43,991 nucleotides of DNA from Coriobacteriales bacterium (GTDB lineage Bacteria; Actinomycetota; Coriobacteriia; Coriobacteriales; UBA8131). The stretch is taken from positions 1 to 43,991 of the forward strand of contig JAISEO010000044.1 in NCBI GenBank assembly GCA_031264075.1, written 5' to 3'. This document shows positions 43,969-43,991 of this stretch, piece after piece (the stretch's first letter is position 1; every line of letters starts with the position of its first letter). Under the pieces are notes generated by a model. It did no database searches, was not told the origin of the DNA, and was given only the letters and a program-made list of their open reading frames with translations. Made by a program: the position numbers and the translations under genes.

Positions 43969-43991
43969 ATGACAAAGGTATTCGTCATTGA
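43969..43991 (+). CDS. Probable iron-sulfur small subunit (cut by window end)
   Basis: ATG at 43969, one base after the molybdenum subunit stop, with AGAAGGG and GTAGG upstream. The visible residues MTKVFVI resemble the start of small subunits of this enzyme group, whose N-terminal strand precedes the first ferredoxin-type cysteine motif. The rest lies outside the window, so the assignment rests on position. Confidence 0.5.

Overview
The window looks like a chromosomal segment of an anaerobic gut actinobacterium of the class Coriobacteriia, most likely Eggerthellaceae. The grounds are the high-GC, actinobacterial gene content, polytopic membrane proteins ending in a LuxR-type helix-turn-helix beside Tat-exported FAD reductases, a molybdenum enzyme of the pyrogallol transhydroxylase/catechol dehydroxylase type, XdhC-type molybdoenzyme maturation, and a single-chain TsaB-RimI-TsaD protein. 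The genus cannot be fixed from this sequence alone.

Layout. 1-4.1 kb is mainly DNA repair: endonuclease III (nth), Ogt and an Ada-AlkA fusion. A small PemK/MazF-type toxin module sits between two copies of the nth 3' end. 4.2-9.7 kb holds a membrane protein, two HAD phosphatases and a NTP-transferase/HD protein, divergent from an XdhC-like protein. 9.7-11.8 kb is groES-groEL behind a perfect CIRCE operator. 11.9-17.0 kb is a forward catabolic cluster: MFS carrier, old-yellow-enzyme-type enoate reductase, SDR and an unknown 228-residue protein. Together they suggest uptake and reduction of a cyclic unsaturated compound.

17.0-19.7 kb is an accessory island with a Phd/PIN toxin-antitoxin pair and a DUF4143 ATPase, framed by a 20-bp direct repeat. 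The Phd operon has a palindromic operator, and the ATPase gene has a 33-bp-period repeat in its promoter. 19.7-25.8 kb carries two LuxR-type membrane regulators, one intact Tat flavoprotein reductase and one 5'-truncated relative. 25.9-26.7 kb is a probable toxin-antitoxin operon with a VbhA-like antitoxin, a 32-residue ORF and a PBECR-like nuclease. 26.8-29.1 kb holds a polyferredoxin fused to a thioredoxin-like domain, translationally coupled to a CxxC mini-protein.

29.2-31.2 kb has dCMP deaminase, the RNase P RNA (minus strand) and an Rpn-type nuclease. 31.3-35.0 kb is the udg4-tsaE-tsaB/rimI/tsaD operon for uracil repair and tRNA t6A synthesis. A patch of palindromic repeats (35.0-36.0 kb) precedes guaA. 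Immediately after the guaA stop lies an 889-bp RAYT (Y1 transposase) element with 31-bp terminal inverted repeats; it has rewritten the C-terminus of a kinase-like gene. Fic and TetR genes follow. The window ends with the molybdenum large subunit and the first codons of a probable iron-sulfur small subunit.

The most striking structures are the insertions that leave gene ends intact or rebuilt: the nth 3'-end duplication around the toxin gene, the 20-bp repeat at the 3' end of the 228-residue gene, and the RAYT element abutting guaA.
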